Below the pieces are notes generated by a model. It saw only the letters and a list, made by a program, of their open reading frames with translations, was not told the DNA's origin and did no database searches. Below are positions 1 to 8,385 of a stretch of DNA of 64,000 nucleotides, piece by piece. Position numbers and translations under genes: made by a program. How positions within the stretch are numbered: the stretch's first letter is position 1; each line of letters starts with the position of its first letter. Origin of the DNA: Chrysophaeum taylorii (lineage: Eukaryota; Sar; Pelagophyceae; Pelagomonadales; Pelagomonadaceae); assembly GCA_029834535.1 (NCBI GenBank), contig JAQMWT010000526.1, positions 124,001 to 188,000 on the forward strand. The letters run 5' to 3'.

Positions 1-1034
1 GCTGCCGCGCACACCGACTCCTCGAGCTCCGGTCGACAGGAGTCTTCGACCCCGGGGCCGACCCACCCGACGCCGTCGTCTTCGCGGGAGTCCCCCGTGC
101 TCACCCCCGACACGTTCGCACCGCTCAATATTCGTGACGGGATGGCGTTCTCCGCGGTCGCTCTTCGCGGTTCGTCATCGTCGCAGGTGTCGTCGCACGG
201 CGCCAACGTGTCATCGTCGACACCGGGCTCCCCATCAGGTTCCTCCTCGCTCGCCTCTGCTTGCTCCTCATCATCATCATCATCTTCTTCCTCCTCCTCC
301 TCCGATGCAGGCTCTTCTTCTCCCTCCGCCAACGCTGGCTCGTCGACTCGGATGGGCCTCGAGGCGGTACGTCTGTTATCAGCGTGCAACGCGCGAAGGT
401 GTGCCGTGGTCCCCGATTCCTTGGCCTCGAGATCGTAGGTGAGCGCTATGATGCCGACATCCTGGTTCGAGAGCGAACGCGCGTCGCCAGTCTCGCGCGC
501 GAAGGCGCGAACGCGCGCGATAGCTTCGGGCGACGGCTCGCGAGCAGCTACGGCGAAAGGCAGCGCCGCAAGACGCCGCCGCGACTCCTCGTCGCGAATC
601 TCCGCGATCACAGCCGGCGTCGTGTAGACTGGAACGCTCGAGAGCCAGGTCAGACCGCCACGAATGAGCACGTTGGCGTCGACGACGACGGCCGCGCACC
701 TCCGCGCGACGCGAACGACGCCCTCGCCCGAGACGGCGATCACCTTGGACCCGGAGGCGGCTTGGCGCAGCGTCGATACCTCCACGCCCCTCAGCCGTGG
801 AAAGTCCAGCAACTTTGCGAAGGGTACAACCCCGTCGATCACGAGACTCTGGAGGTAGCTGTCACGAGGATAGTTCGCATCGCTAAAGTAGTACTCGACC
901 TGCCGCCGAACCGCCGAAACCTGCGAGTCCTCCTCCTCCTCTCCGCCAGGGACCTCTTCCGCCCTAACGATCGGCGCCGGAGCGGGGGCGGGCGCAGGCG
1001 CTGGCACCTTCGCCGCAATGGAAGCCCAGCTCAT
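1..1034 (-). CDS. NOB1: NOB1-like 18S rRNA-processing endonuclease with an N-terminal La motif; 3' end beyond the window
   Basis: Reading from the ATG at 1034 leftwards gives 344 open codons that run off the window edge. Residues about 40-110 match a La-type RNA-binding motif (VEYYFSDANYPRD, then a PFAKLLDF-like stretch). Residues about 113-215 are a PIN domain of NOB1 type: VVVDANVLIRG, YTTPAVIAEIRD, ETGD, LSNQDVGIIALTYDLEA. Candidate catalytic acids D119, E145, D184 and D192 are present. A long acidic run follows, then a GWVGPG-like motif resembling the GWITPS segment of NOB1. NOB1 cleaves 20S pre-rRNA at site D to make mature 18S rRNA in the late pre-40S particle. The zinc ribbon should lie outside the window. 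Known NOB1 proteins begin almost directly with the PIN domain, so the La motif is an addition. No GT-AG boundary is seen between the two domains. Confidence 0.85.
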   Translation of the reverse strand, partial: MSWASIAAKVPAPAPAPAPAPIVRAEEVPGGEEEEDSQVSAVRRQVEYYFSDANYPRDSYLQSLVIDGVVPFAKLLDFPRLRGVEVSTLRQAASGSKVIAVSGEGVVRVARRCAAVVVDANVLIRGGLTWLSSVPVYTTPAVIAEIRDEESRRRLAALPFAVAAREPSPEAIARVRAFARETGDARSLSNQDVGIIALTYDLEAKESGTTAHLRALHADNRRTASRPIRVDEPALAEGEEEPASEEEEEEDDDDDEEQAEASEEEPDGEPGVDDDTLAPCDDTCDDDEPRRATAENAIPSRILSGANVSGVSTGDSREDDGVGWVGPGVEDSCRPELEESVCAA

Positions 1035-2008
1035 CGCGAAAAGATCATCCACTGTTTTCAGTGGGTGGGGGGGGGCGGCGATAAACTTACTCACTCGGCT
1101 GGTGACGCCCGCCCCAATCCCAAATCAATCGAAACCAACAGCCGGAGAACCACTCTAGTGCTACAGCAATAATAGTTCGCGCATTCTTGGTACATGCTCG
1201 TGGCAGCGCATTCTCGAAAAGCGATGGCCATCGTCGTTCGCGGGCAGATAGAAAAAAGATGTGTTTGGGATAAACGACGTAAGCCAATGTTTTGAGCCTC
1301 GCCGGCGAAGCGAGCTTCTCGCAAAAGTATAAGCACGGTCCGTTGGCGTCATCGCAATGCCATTCCCATCAACCTTGAGCTTAAAATAAAAGTGAAGTGT
1401 ACCTCTAATCGAAATCAACGAAGTCTCGGAACGGGCCGTACGACGACATCCTCGATCGAAGGATAACCCGAGACGAGCGCAGCCTTGGGACCCCTTCAAG
1501 GGGCCCAAAGCCAGCGCGCGCCGGCTTCGAGTACCTCGAGAAAGGCGTGGTTTTCAGTTGGCAATATGCTTCTCGGAGCACCACTCGCCAAATACTCTCA
1601 CGTCGGCTGCACGCCCTCCGAGTGCACCTTGCCTGGCGCACCCGATTGGTCGTCAATGTCGTCGTCTTCCAAGAAGCCGTCGATCCGCAACTAGGCGCGA
1701 GCCATTTTCATCCTAAGACGAACCAACCGTACGAGATTGCCTATCCATCTCGACTGCCGACCAACAAGCGGCGTTGAACGAACGAACAAAGAAAAAAAGA
1801 AAGGCGAAAAAGATAGAGTACACCTACCAAGAAACCGGAGGAGGAAAGTATCCTGTCGTCGTTCGTAGTAGTACTTTTGCAGAGTCCCTTCGAACACACT
1901 GCGCTGGCTCTTGCACAGCCCGACGGTGTGTTAGTAGTTATACTCACGCGTAGCGTACTTTCGCTCGCGGCCGCGCAGAGACGCAAATGGGTCGGTCGAG
2001 AGGAAAAG
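1035..2008. other. Intergenic region between NOB1 start and the glycosyltransferase stop
   Basis: It should contain the NOB1 promoter and the 3' end of the glycosyltransferase gene. A short GC-rich inverted repeat near 1488-1507 could fold into a hairpin. Small ORFs on both strands look random and none has a recognisable domain. Confidence 0.5.
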
Positions 2009-3265
2009 TCATGAGACCTGCGGCAACAATTGTTCGCGGCGGCCTTGTTGAACGGAGTAGGGCGGCGCCATGTTATCGTCCTCGTGCATCTCAGGCCACA
2101 TAGAGTAGGTCGCGTAGGCGAGGCACTCGAACTTGCGGGCGAAGTCGCCGCCCATGCAGTTGTAGATGAAGGAACCATCGTAGGGATGGGGCGGGCCGTG
2201 GTTGCCGTCGAATTGGCGCATCGCGTTAGTCTCGCTTGGTATCGAAAGTCCAAGGTCGGCGAAGGACTCGACGGCCTCCTCGGGGGGGTCGAGGAGCGTC
2301 CCAAAGAGGTAGTGGGTGCGGTTGTCGTCGCTGACGCGACACACGGTGTCTTCGAGGAGGACAGGATTGTTTCGATAAAGGCACGAGAGCGTGCACTGCT
2401 CGGTCTCTCCGGAGAACGCGCACTGGTCCCAGGTAAGGTTTTTCGCGTTTCCGAGGTTGTTGGTCGAACAGGGACTATTTCGGAGAAAGTCGTTGTCAAA
2501 GACGGCGAGGGCGAGTTGGTCGCGAATGAGGGTCTCGGCGAACGTGCCAGACTTGAAAATCATCGCACCCGTGTTGACGCAGTTGCCGAATTCCTCGGGA
2601 GAGCCGCACGAGCCCGGCTCGAGGGCGGGGTCGGCGAGCCCGGGACATAAGCCAAATTTTTTGTACGCTTCGAGAAAGAACAGGACGCTGCGGTCGGTGA
2701 GTCGATCGACGTCCTCGCTCGATGCGCGTTTCCCATCTTCGAGGTACATAAGTTCTTCCAAACGAATCGACGAATCGACGACGACGGCGTCAGCGTCGGT
2801 CCACAATACGTAGTCGCACGAATCGCGGAGCGCGGCCCAGATCCCGCACGACTTGACAGGCGTCGTCTTCGAGTACGCCAGCGCGATCTGGCCTTTTAGC
2901 TCGGGACAGTACGCGTCCACGAAGTCGTCGAGAGACGGCGCGACGAATTCGAGGAAGCGGTATCCGTGAAGCTGCGCGTACCGTCGCTTCGTGACGGCCG
3001 ATATTTTCGCCATCGACGAGTACTCGGACCCGTACGCGGCGTGCGCGACGCAGAACCTCGACCGTCTCGCTTCCTTTTTCTTCTTTTCGGAGGCTGGCGA
3101 AGTCCCGAGTCGCGACCAGTTGATGACTGTCTCGCGCGAGGCTAGGCACACTGTCCCCACGGCAACGAGGATCCCCCCAACAATAAGAGGCAGCCGCGAC
3201 TGCCGTCGCCCCAGTAGCGGCCTGGACTCCCGATCCATGTCGTGTATCTCTTTGATGCGAGCCAT
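2009..3265 (-). CDS. Type II membrane glycosyltransferase, GT34 (galactosyl/mannosyltransferase)-like
   Basis: The 418-residue protein starts at the ATG at 3265. It has a basic cytoplasmic head with a dibasic cluster and one transmembrane segment at about residues 25-42 (LPLIVGGILVAVGTVCLA), then a lumenal domain, which is Golgi type II topology. The catalytic core includes HGYRFLEF and CDYVLWTDADAVV, which contains the metal-binding DxD motif. This arrangement matches the GMA12/MNN10 (GT34) family, which transfers galactose, mannose or xylose from nucleotide sugars. Several cysteines and N-glycosylation sequons lie in the lumenal part. The donor sugar cannot be told from sequence. The gene runs in the same direction as NOB1. 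Confidence 0.72.
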   Translation of the reverse strand: MARIKEIHDMDRESRPLLGRRQSRLPLIVGGILVAVGTVCLASRETVINWSRLGTSPASEKKKKEARRSRFCVAHAAYGSEYSSMAKISAVTKRRYAQLHGYRFLEFVAPSLDDFVDAYCPELKGQIALAYSKTTPVKSCGIWAALRDSCDYVLWTDADAVVVDSSIRLEELMYLEDGKRASSEDVDRLTDRSVLFFLEAYKKFGLCPGLADPALEPGSCGSPEEFGNCVNTGAMIFKSGTFAETLIRDQLALAVFDNDFLRNSPCSTNNLGNAKNLTWDQCAFSGETEQCTLSCLYRNNPVLLEDTVCRVSDDNRTHYLFGTLLDPPEEAVESFADLGLSIPSETNAMRQFDGNHGPPHPYDGSFIYNCMGGDFARKFECLAYATYSMWPEMHEDDNMAPPYSVQQGRREQLLPQVS

Positions 3266-3726
3266 GCTGCCACGTCGTCAATGAATGCCACACTAAATGA
3301 ACATTGCAGTTTTTCATTGAACTACGTGGCGATTCGTGCTCTTTAAAGGCAAAAAAAAGCAATCACCGGCTTTTTTTTTCGCTTCGGCCAGTTGTATACG
3401 ACGGACGTACTCTAATTTCGAACTACTACTAATATTATTATTATGTCGGATAAGAAAACGAGACTAGCCCGCGCCGCAACGACGGGTCCTACAACACGTG
3501 GGCTTTTTCCTTTTTTTGCGTGAGGGGACGAAAGGATGCCGACTCCACTATGGGGACTAGTTCCATCGCGACGATCTCGCGGCGTGGCGGCACATACTGC
3601 TTGAGTACAAATGAACATAGCTCAGCGATCCGTTGAGTATGTCTTAGTACAAACTGAAATATAGTTAACGGCTCGTACGAACTTTCTTATCCGACCCTTC
3701 GGACTGTAATAAAACGCAATCTAGGG
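3266..3726. promoter_or_regulatory. Upstream region of the glycosyltransferase gene
   Basis: 460 bp between the glycosyltransferase start and the stop of the next minus-strand gene. It holds two features shared with other spacers: a 12-mer tacgtggcgatt at 3323 (again at 8591) and the 14-mer TGGGGACTAGTTCC at 3551 (again at 33174 and 37072). No coding sequence is supported. Confidence 0.35.
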
Positions 3727-4887
3727 TCACCCCCCCTCGATCAGGCGACGAGTGAGCGTCGCGCGCGCGTCCTGGCCTCGCGGGACGACTGCGTCGAGGT
3801 TGCGCGCTCTACAGAGGGCGCGAAGGTCGCGGACGAGCATGTGGCTAAAGTGGCGGTCGGAGATCTCGGCGGCGTCGCAATTCAGAGGAGGAGGAGGAGG
3901 AGGAGGGGGCTTGGAGACCCGGGGGGGGGGTGTCGCCGTCGGGAAGACGAGAGGCCTCACGGTGTGGCAGAAGCACCATTGACGGTTGCAATGCGTGAAC
4001 TGCGAGGGGTCGTTCGTCTCGACGAGGGTCGCTATTTGTCGCCAGACGTCGCGGAGGGTATCCCTGGTCTCGTCGAGGAGACACGTCCGGTCGGGGCCTC
4101 TGGGCGGGAGCAACAGGTCGTCGGCGACGGCCTGGGTGCCCCCCAGATACAAGACGCGGAGTTCTTCGGCGGGGATTTCGTCCTCGAGCATGAGCGCGTA
4201 GCACCGAAGCTGAAAGAAAGCCGTCGCGCCGTCCTTCCACTTGGTGCCCGTCTTGTAATCGACGATGCGGTACTTGTCGTCGCCGACGCGGTCGAGGCGA
4301 TCGAGTTTCCCAACGAGCGTGGGTCCGTCGGATATCCTCGTCGACACCCACGCCTCGCGCTTGACGACGATCGCGTCGAGCGACGTCGGGTCCTCGAACT
4401 CGAGGTAGTTATCGAGGAGACGAAAGCACTCGAGGCCCCACTCGCGCTCCGAGCCATCCGGAAAGAGCTCGGAAAGCAGCGCGGTCGTCCTCTGCTGGAC
4501 CCAGAGCTCGCGGAAGAGCTGGCGCAAGCCGTCGCGCGTTCGATTATTCGTCCTCGAATCCAACATTTTCTCGAGCGTTTCGTGGACCAGCGTCCCGCGG
4601 AGCTTTGCCGCGCTCGGGGGTTCGGGGAGTCGCCACAGGACTCGAAACAAAAACAGCTGCCGACACTCCATAAAGGTCGTCGCGCTCGACGGCGACAGCC
4701 TTTCGGGCATTCGTAATGGTAACTTAAGTTTACGTCTCGCCTCCTCGGCCGCCACGGCGAGCACCGTCCGACGTCGAACCCGGACTCGGACTCGGGGGGA
4801 AACCGAAACCGTGCGCACAAATGCGGTCGTGTGCCAGCTCAACATCGCCAACACAACCATGTGCTCGAGACGACACCACAACCACAT
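3727..4887 (-). CDS. RecB/Cas4-like PD-(D/E)XK nuclease with C-terminal SAP domain, probably plastid-targeted
   Basis: The open frame extends upstream into the neighbouring gene, but an ATG at 4887 (or 4860) gives a sensible N-terminus: a hydrophobic signal followed by a TTAFVRT context, like the A|F cleavage site of stramenopile plastid proteins. The body fits the PF12705 nuclease family: [46 protein letters not shown] (catalytic D and K) and a QLRCYAL motif IV. The upstream Cys plus CNRQWCFC near the end could bind an Fe-S cluster, as in Cas4 and EXO5. The last 40 residues ([16 protein letters not shown]...) resemble a DNA-binding SAP domain. Likely role: single-strand exonuclease in organelle DNA repair. 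About 386 aa; 53 bp from the stop of the next gene. Confidence 0.72.
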   Translation of the reverse strand: MWLWCRLEHMVVLAMLSWHTTAFVRTVSVSPRVRVRVRRRTVLAVAAEEARRKLKLPLRMPERLSPSSATTFMECRQLFLFRVLWRLPEPPSAAKLRGTLVHETLEKMLDSRTNNRTRDGLRQLFRELWVQQRTTALLSELFPDGSEREWGLECFRLLDNYLEFEDPTSLDAIVVKREAWVSTRISDGPTLVGKLDRLDRVGDDKYRIVDYKTGTKWKDGATAFFQLRCYALMLEDEIPAEELRVLYLGGTQAVADDLLLPPRGPDRTCLLDETRDTLRDVWRQIATLVETNDPSQFTHCNRQWCFCHTVRPLVFPTATPPPRVSKPPPPPPPPLNCDAAEISDRHFSHMLVRDLRALCRARNLDAVVPRGQDARATLTRRLIEGG

Positions 4888-4940
4888 CGCTTGGCGGCCG
4901 GAGACCCGAACCCGCGATAACAATAACTTCACTCTTTTTA

Positions 4941-5960
4941 CTACACAGTGACCACCCCCTCCTGGAGGAAAACGTCCCGGAGGGTGCCGCGGGCGTCGTA
5001 GGACCGACGCAGGCAAGCGTAGGTGTCGCCGACGCGGACAGAAAGATCCAGGGTGGAGGCGACCGCAGGTCCCTCGGCGGGCGCGAGCGTGATGCGTATG
5101 GCGTCGTCGAGGAGCGAGTAGGCGGTCGCGCCGTCGCGCGTGTAGTTCACAGAGTTGGCGGAGCGTTCGGCGAAGCAGGGACCGCAGAGCGAAGCGACGG
5201 TGGTCGCGTCGAAGCCGGCGGCCCGTCGCGACCCCGGTTTGAGGGGCGTGGCGAAAGGGGAGTCCTCGAGAGCGAGGCGTCGCTCGGCGACGAGCGAGCA
5301 CCTAAGGAGCGTCGCGCGGCTGGGATCCAACTTGAGGTCGAGTCTGAGGCGATCGTATGTTCTGTTGGTGTTGACGGCCGCGAGCCCGTCATAAAACAAG
5401 GTCCGCGCCTCGACGAACGGCGGCGCTTCGATCAGCGTCGCGCACGTCTCGCCGGACGGGTACCTACGAGTGTCGACGAGATGAACGTCGGCAATAGACC
5501 TAAATTGGGCGTCGCCGAAATCGACGCCCGTCGACGCCGGCAACACCGCGACCTCGTCGGCGGCGCACCCGGCCTCGGGCTCGACGCGAAACGCCGTTCG
5601 CTTCCACGTTTCGCGCTCTTCGCGCGAGAACAACTCCCACGACACGGGCGGCTCACCCCACTCGCGCAGCTCGGGGTCGAGGTACGACGCGTCGAGGGGT
5701 TCGGGCATCCCCGTCGTCGGCGAGAACGTCACCTCGCGCCCGGCCCAGCACCCCTCGGCCCGCGCGACGATGGCAGCGCGGTGCAAGCTCGCGCTCATCG
5801 CCGCGTCCAGCGCCGCCTTCTTCGCGGCGAGCGACGCGAGAAGCACGGCGTCCTCGTCCTCCTGCGCCTTGCATCGCACGCGCGCCACCGGCTGCCGCCC
5901 GGCCTCGAACCCCGCGCACACGGCCGCGATGATAATAAGGGCCACCACGAGGCGCGCCAT
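4941..5960 (-). CDS. Signal-bearing, probably plastid protein of unknown function (possibly calycin/DUF3598-like)
   Basis: The 339-residue protein starts at the ATG at 5960; the open frame continues upstream only as an antisense shadow of CCT5. The N-terminus is a short signal ([18 protein letters not shown]) with an A/G-F context compatible with complex-plastid import. The body is rich in beta-strand-like stretches: [35 protein letters not shown], then [27 protein letters not shown] split over two strands, and a C-terminal strand pair ending in FLQEGVVTV. The pattern recalls lipocalin-like DUF3598 proteins of algae and cyanobacteria, but this is a weak match. It diverges from CCT5 across 99 bp. 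Confidence 0.6.
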   Translation of the reverse strand: MARLVVALIIIAAVCAGFEAGRQPVARVRCKAQEDEDAVLLASLAAKKAALDAAMSASLHRAAIVARAEGCWAGREVTFSPTTGMPEPLDASYLDPELREWGEPPVSWELFSREERETWKRTAFRVEPEAGCAADEVAVLPASTGVDFGDAQFRSIADVHLVDTRRYPSGETCATLIEAPPFVEARTLFYDGLAAVNTNRTYDRLRLDLKLDPSRATLLRCSLVAERRLALEDSPFATPLKPGSRRAAGFDATTVASLCGPCFAERSANSVNYTRDGATAYSLLDDAIRITLAPAEGPAVASTLDLSVRVGDTYACLRRSYDARGTLRDVFLQEGVVTV

Positions 5961-6059
5961 GTTTTGTGGAGTACTAATATTAAGTGTTGCGAGCGCTGTC
6001 GATCGATCGCGAAACCCGCAACGCCTTCGCTCGTTAAAAGAAGAAGAGAGACCGCGAAG
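5961..6059. promoter_or_regulatory. 99-bp bidirectional promoter between the plastid protein and CCT5
   Basis: The two start codons face away from each other with only 99 bp between them, so both promoters and 5' UTRs must fit here. The CCT5 side ends in a purine-rich leader (aagaagagagaccgcgaag) directly before the ATG. Confidence 0.5.
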
Positions 6060-7664
6060 ATGTCGATGGTCTTCGACGAATACGGGAGGCCCTTCATAAT
6101 ATTGAAAGAGCAGCAAGCCAAGTCTCGCGTGAAGGGTCTCGAGGCGCAGAAACAGAACATCATGGCCGCGCGGTCGGTGTCGTCGATTCTGCGGACGTCG
6201 CTCGGGCCCAAGGGCATGGACAAGATGCTCGTGTCGCCCGACGGGGACGTGACGGTGACGAACGACGGCGCGACGATCCTGGAGAAGATGCACGTGGAGC
6301 ACCAGGTCGCGCGGCTGCTCGTGGAGCTCGCGGCGTCGCAGGACGACGAGATCGGCGACGGTACGACGGGCGTCGTCGTCCTCGCGGGCGCGCTGCTCGA
6401 ACAGGCCGAGAAGCTGCTCGACCGCGGGCTCCACCCCGTGCGCATCGCCGAGGGCTTCGAGATCGCCTGCGGGGTCGCAACGCGGCGGCTCGAGGAGATG
6501 GCCGACGTGGTCGACATCGAGCACAAGGAATTTCTCACGGACACGGCGATGACGACGCTCAGCTCGAAGATCGTCAACATGCACAAGCGCAAGATGGCGG
6601 AAATCGCCGTGGACGCCGTGCTGTCGGTGGCGGACGTTGCGCGGCACGACGTCAACTTTGACATGATCAAGGTCGAGGGCAAGCCGGGCGGCAGCCTGGA
6701 CCAGACGGAACTCATCCGAGGCATCGTCGTCGACAAAGACTTCTCGCACCCCCAGATGCCCAAAGTTGTCAAGGACGCGCGCATGTGCATCCTGACCTGC
6801 CCCTTCGAGCCACCCAAGCCAAAAACCAAGCACAAGCTCGACATCCAGTCGAAGGAGGCGTACGATAAGCTCTACGAGCGAGAACAAAACTACTTCACCG
6901 AGATGGTCAAGCAGTGCAAGGACTGCGGCGCCAACCTCGTCATTTGCCAGTGGGGCTTCGACGACGAGGCCAACCACTTGCTGCTCCAACACGAGCTCCC
7001 CGCGGTGCGCTGGGTAGGCGGCGTCGAGCTCGAGCTCATCGCGATCGCGACGGGCGGTCGCATCGTGCCTCGCTTCTCCGAGCTCGACGCCTCAAAACTC
7101 GGCAGGGCCGGCACGGTGCGCGAGGTCACGTTCGGGACCACCAAGGAGCGCATGCTCGTGGTCGAGGAGTGCGCGCGATCCTCGGCGGTTACTATCCTCG
7201 TCCGCGGCGGCAACCGAGTTATCGTCGACGAGGCCAAGCGCTCCCTCCACGACGCCATGTGCGTCGTCCGCAACCTCGTCAAGGACAACCGCATCGTCTA
7301 CGGCGGCGGCGCGGCCGAAGTCGCCTGTTCGATCGCCGTCGCGCGCGCGGCCGACGACTGCGTTGGCACCGAGCAATACGCCGTCCGCGCTTTCGCCGAC
7401 GCTCTCGACGACGTCCCCATGGCCCTCGCCGAAAACGCCGGCCTCTCACCCATCGCCGAGCTCTCGGCGGTCAAGGCGGCCCAGCTCTCCACCGGTCTCC
7501 CCCATCTCGGCGTCGACTGCCTCCAGCTTGGGACCAGCGACATGAAGCACCAGCACGTCTTCGAGACCCTCATCGGCAAACAGCAGCAGCTGCAGCTAGC
7601 GACCCAGGTCGTCAAAATGATCCTCAAGATCGACGACGTTATCATGCATGGCAACTACGCCTAA
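6060..7664 (+). CDS. CCT5: T-complex protein 1 subunit epsilon (CCT5)
   Basis: 534 aa, close to the usual 540 for this subunit. The upstream open frame from 4821 is spurious; the ATG at 6060 begins [18 protein letters not shown], which matches the epsilon N-terminus. Group II chaperonin motifs are all present: [23 protein letters not shown], the nucleotide-hydrolysis motif [12 protein letters not shown], and NDRIVYGGG-type [10 protein letters not shown] near residue 415. CCT folds actin, tubulin and WD-repeat proteins as a double ring of eight subunits in the cytosol. No intron is seen. Very strong codon bias toward C/G endings fits a well expressed host gene. Confidence 0.97.
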   Translation: MSMVFDEYGRPFIILKEQQAKSRVKGLEAQKQNIMAARSVSSILRTSLGPKGMDKMLVSPDGDVTVTNDGATILEKMHVEHQVARLLVELAASQDDEIGDGTTGVVVLAGALLEQAEKLLDRGLHPVRIAEGFEIACGVATRRLEEMADVVDIEHKEFLTDTAMTTLSSKIVNMHKRKMAEIAVDAVLSVADVARHDVNFDMIKVEGKPGGSLDQTELIRGIVVDKDFSHPQMPKVVKDARMCILTCPFEPPKPKTKHKLDIQSKEAYDKLYEREQNYFTEMVKQCKDCGANLVICQWGFDDEANHLLLQHELPAVRWVGGVELELIAIATGGRIVPRFSELDASKLGRAGTVREVTFGTTKERMLVVEECARSSAVTILVRGGNRVIVDEAKRSLHDAMCVVRNLVKDNRIVYGGGAAEVACSIAVARAADDCVGTEQYAVRAFADALDDVPMALAENAGLSPIAELSAVKAAQLSTGLPHLGVDCLQLGTSDMKHQHVFETLIGKQQQLQLATQVVKMILKIDDVIMHGNYA

Positions 7665-7726
7665 AATAAGAGTGCTTTTTTTTTTCCTGCTCTCTTCACC
7701 GTGAAGTTCTTTCCCACATCTTCGAC

Positions 7727-7770
7727 GACAGACAGACAGACAGACAGACAGACGGACAGACAGACAGACA
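7727..7770. repeat. (CAGA)n microsatellite
   Basis: About eleven tandem CAGA units with one G interruption, between the convergent ends of CCT5 and the U1-C gene. Confidence 0.95.
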
Positions 7771-7875
7771 CCCCCCACCCCGTGTAGGCGAGACGACCGC
7801 GCTTGAGATCAAAGGGCAACATCCCAGCTCTTCTAGGCAGTAAAATTATGGCGAACAAACATCGTAGTGTAGCGT

Positions 7876-8385
7876 TCAGCTCATCATCGCCGGCGTCTGC
7901 CCGGCCGGAGGCGGCGCGAGGCCGTTCGCGCGAGGCGGCAGGGGTGGCGGATACATAGGCGGGTACATTCCGGGAACGCCTCCTGGATGGCCAGGTGGCG
8001 GCACACTTCCCGGCGGACGCGGCGGGGGAGGAGGGACCTGCGTGCAGAAAGCCGTCACTATGATTCGCGCGGCAGCGTGCGTGCTTACCGAGCCAGGCGG
8101 CGGCGGCACCGAGCCCGGGGCGGGCGGAAGACGCGGCATGCCGCCGGGCGGAGCGCCGGGCGGTGGTCTTGGCGGCATGATTGAAAGCATTTGGCCTGGC
8201 ATGATCCGTGGTCCCATCACCGCGGACGGCAGGTACGGATTTTGGTCATAGTATTGACGCATGTACTGTTCGTAATACTGTTTGACGTTTTCGCGGTGTT
8301 TCCATCCGCGGATGTGCTGCTTCCGCCCCGGCGCCGAGTCGTGCGTCAAGTAAACGTCGCAGTAGTCGCAAAAATACCGAGGCAT
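7876..8385 (-). CDS. SNRPC: U1 small nuclear ribonucleoprotein C
   Basis: The ATG at 8385 begins [16 protein letters not shown], the U1-C C2H2 zinc finger that stabilises U1 snRNA pairing with the 5' splice site. The finger continues [19 protein letters not shown] and is followed by a proline/glycine/methionine-rich tail typical of the family. The uninterrupted frame is 169 aa, but positions 8088-8038 look like a 51-nt intron: GTAAGC donor after GSV, pyrimidine-rich stretch and GCACGCAG acceptor. Removing it joins PPPPGSV to [11 protein letters not shown] and deletes a non-proline insert. The intron length is a multiple of three and has no in-frame stop, so retention would still give a protein. 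About 152 aa if spliced. Confidence 0.93.
   Translation of the reverse strand: MPRYFCDYCDVYLTHDSAPGRKQHIRGWKHRENVKQYYEQYMRQYYDQNPYLPSAVMGPRIMPGQMLSIMPPRPPPGAPPGGMPRLPPAPGSVPPPPGSVSTHAAARIIVTAFCTQVPPPPPRPPGSVPPPGHPGGVPGMYPPMYPPPLPPRANGLAPPPAGQTPAMMS

Noticed and set aside
261-1172. 303-codon plus-strand ORF at the left edge
   Set aside because: Antisense to the La-NOB1 gene, which has clear motifs; the hydrophobic Ile/Leu/Phe run is just the reverse of its acidic stretch.
5961-6992. Minus-strand frame continuing upstream of the plastid protein
   Set aside because: Antisense to CCT5; GC-rich third codon positions keep the reverse frame open. The ATG at 5960 gives a proper signal peptide.
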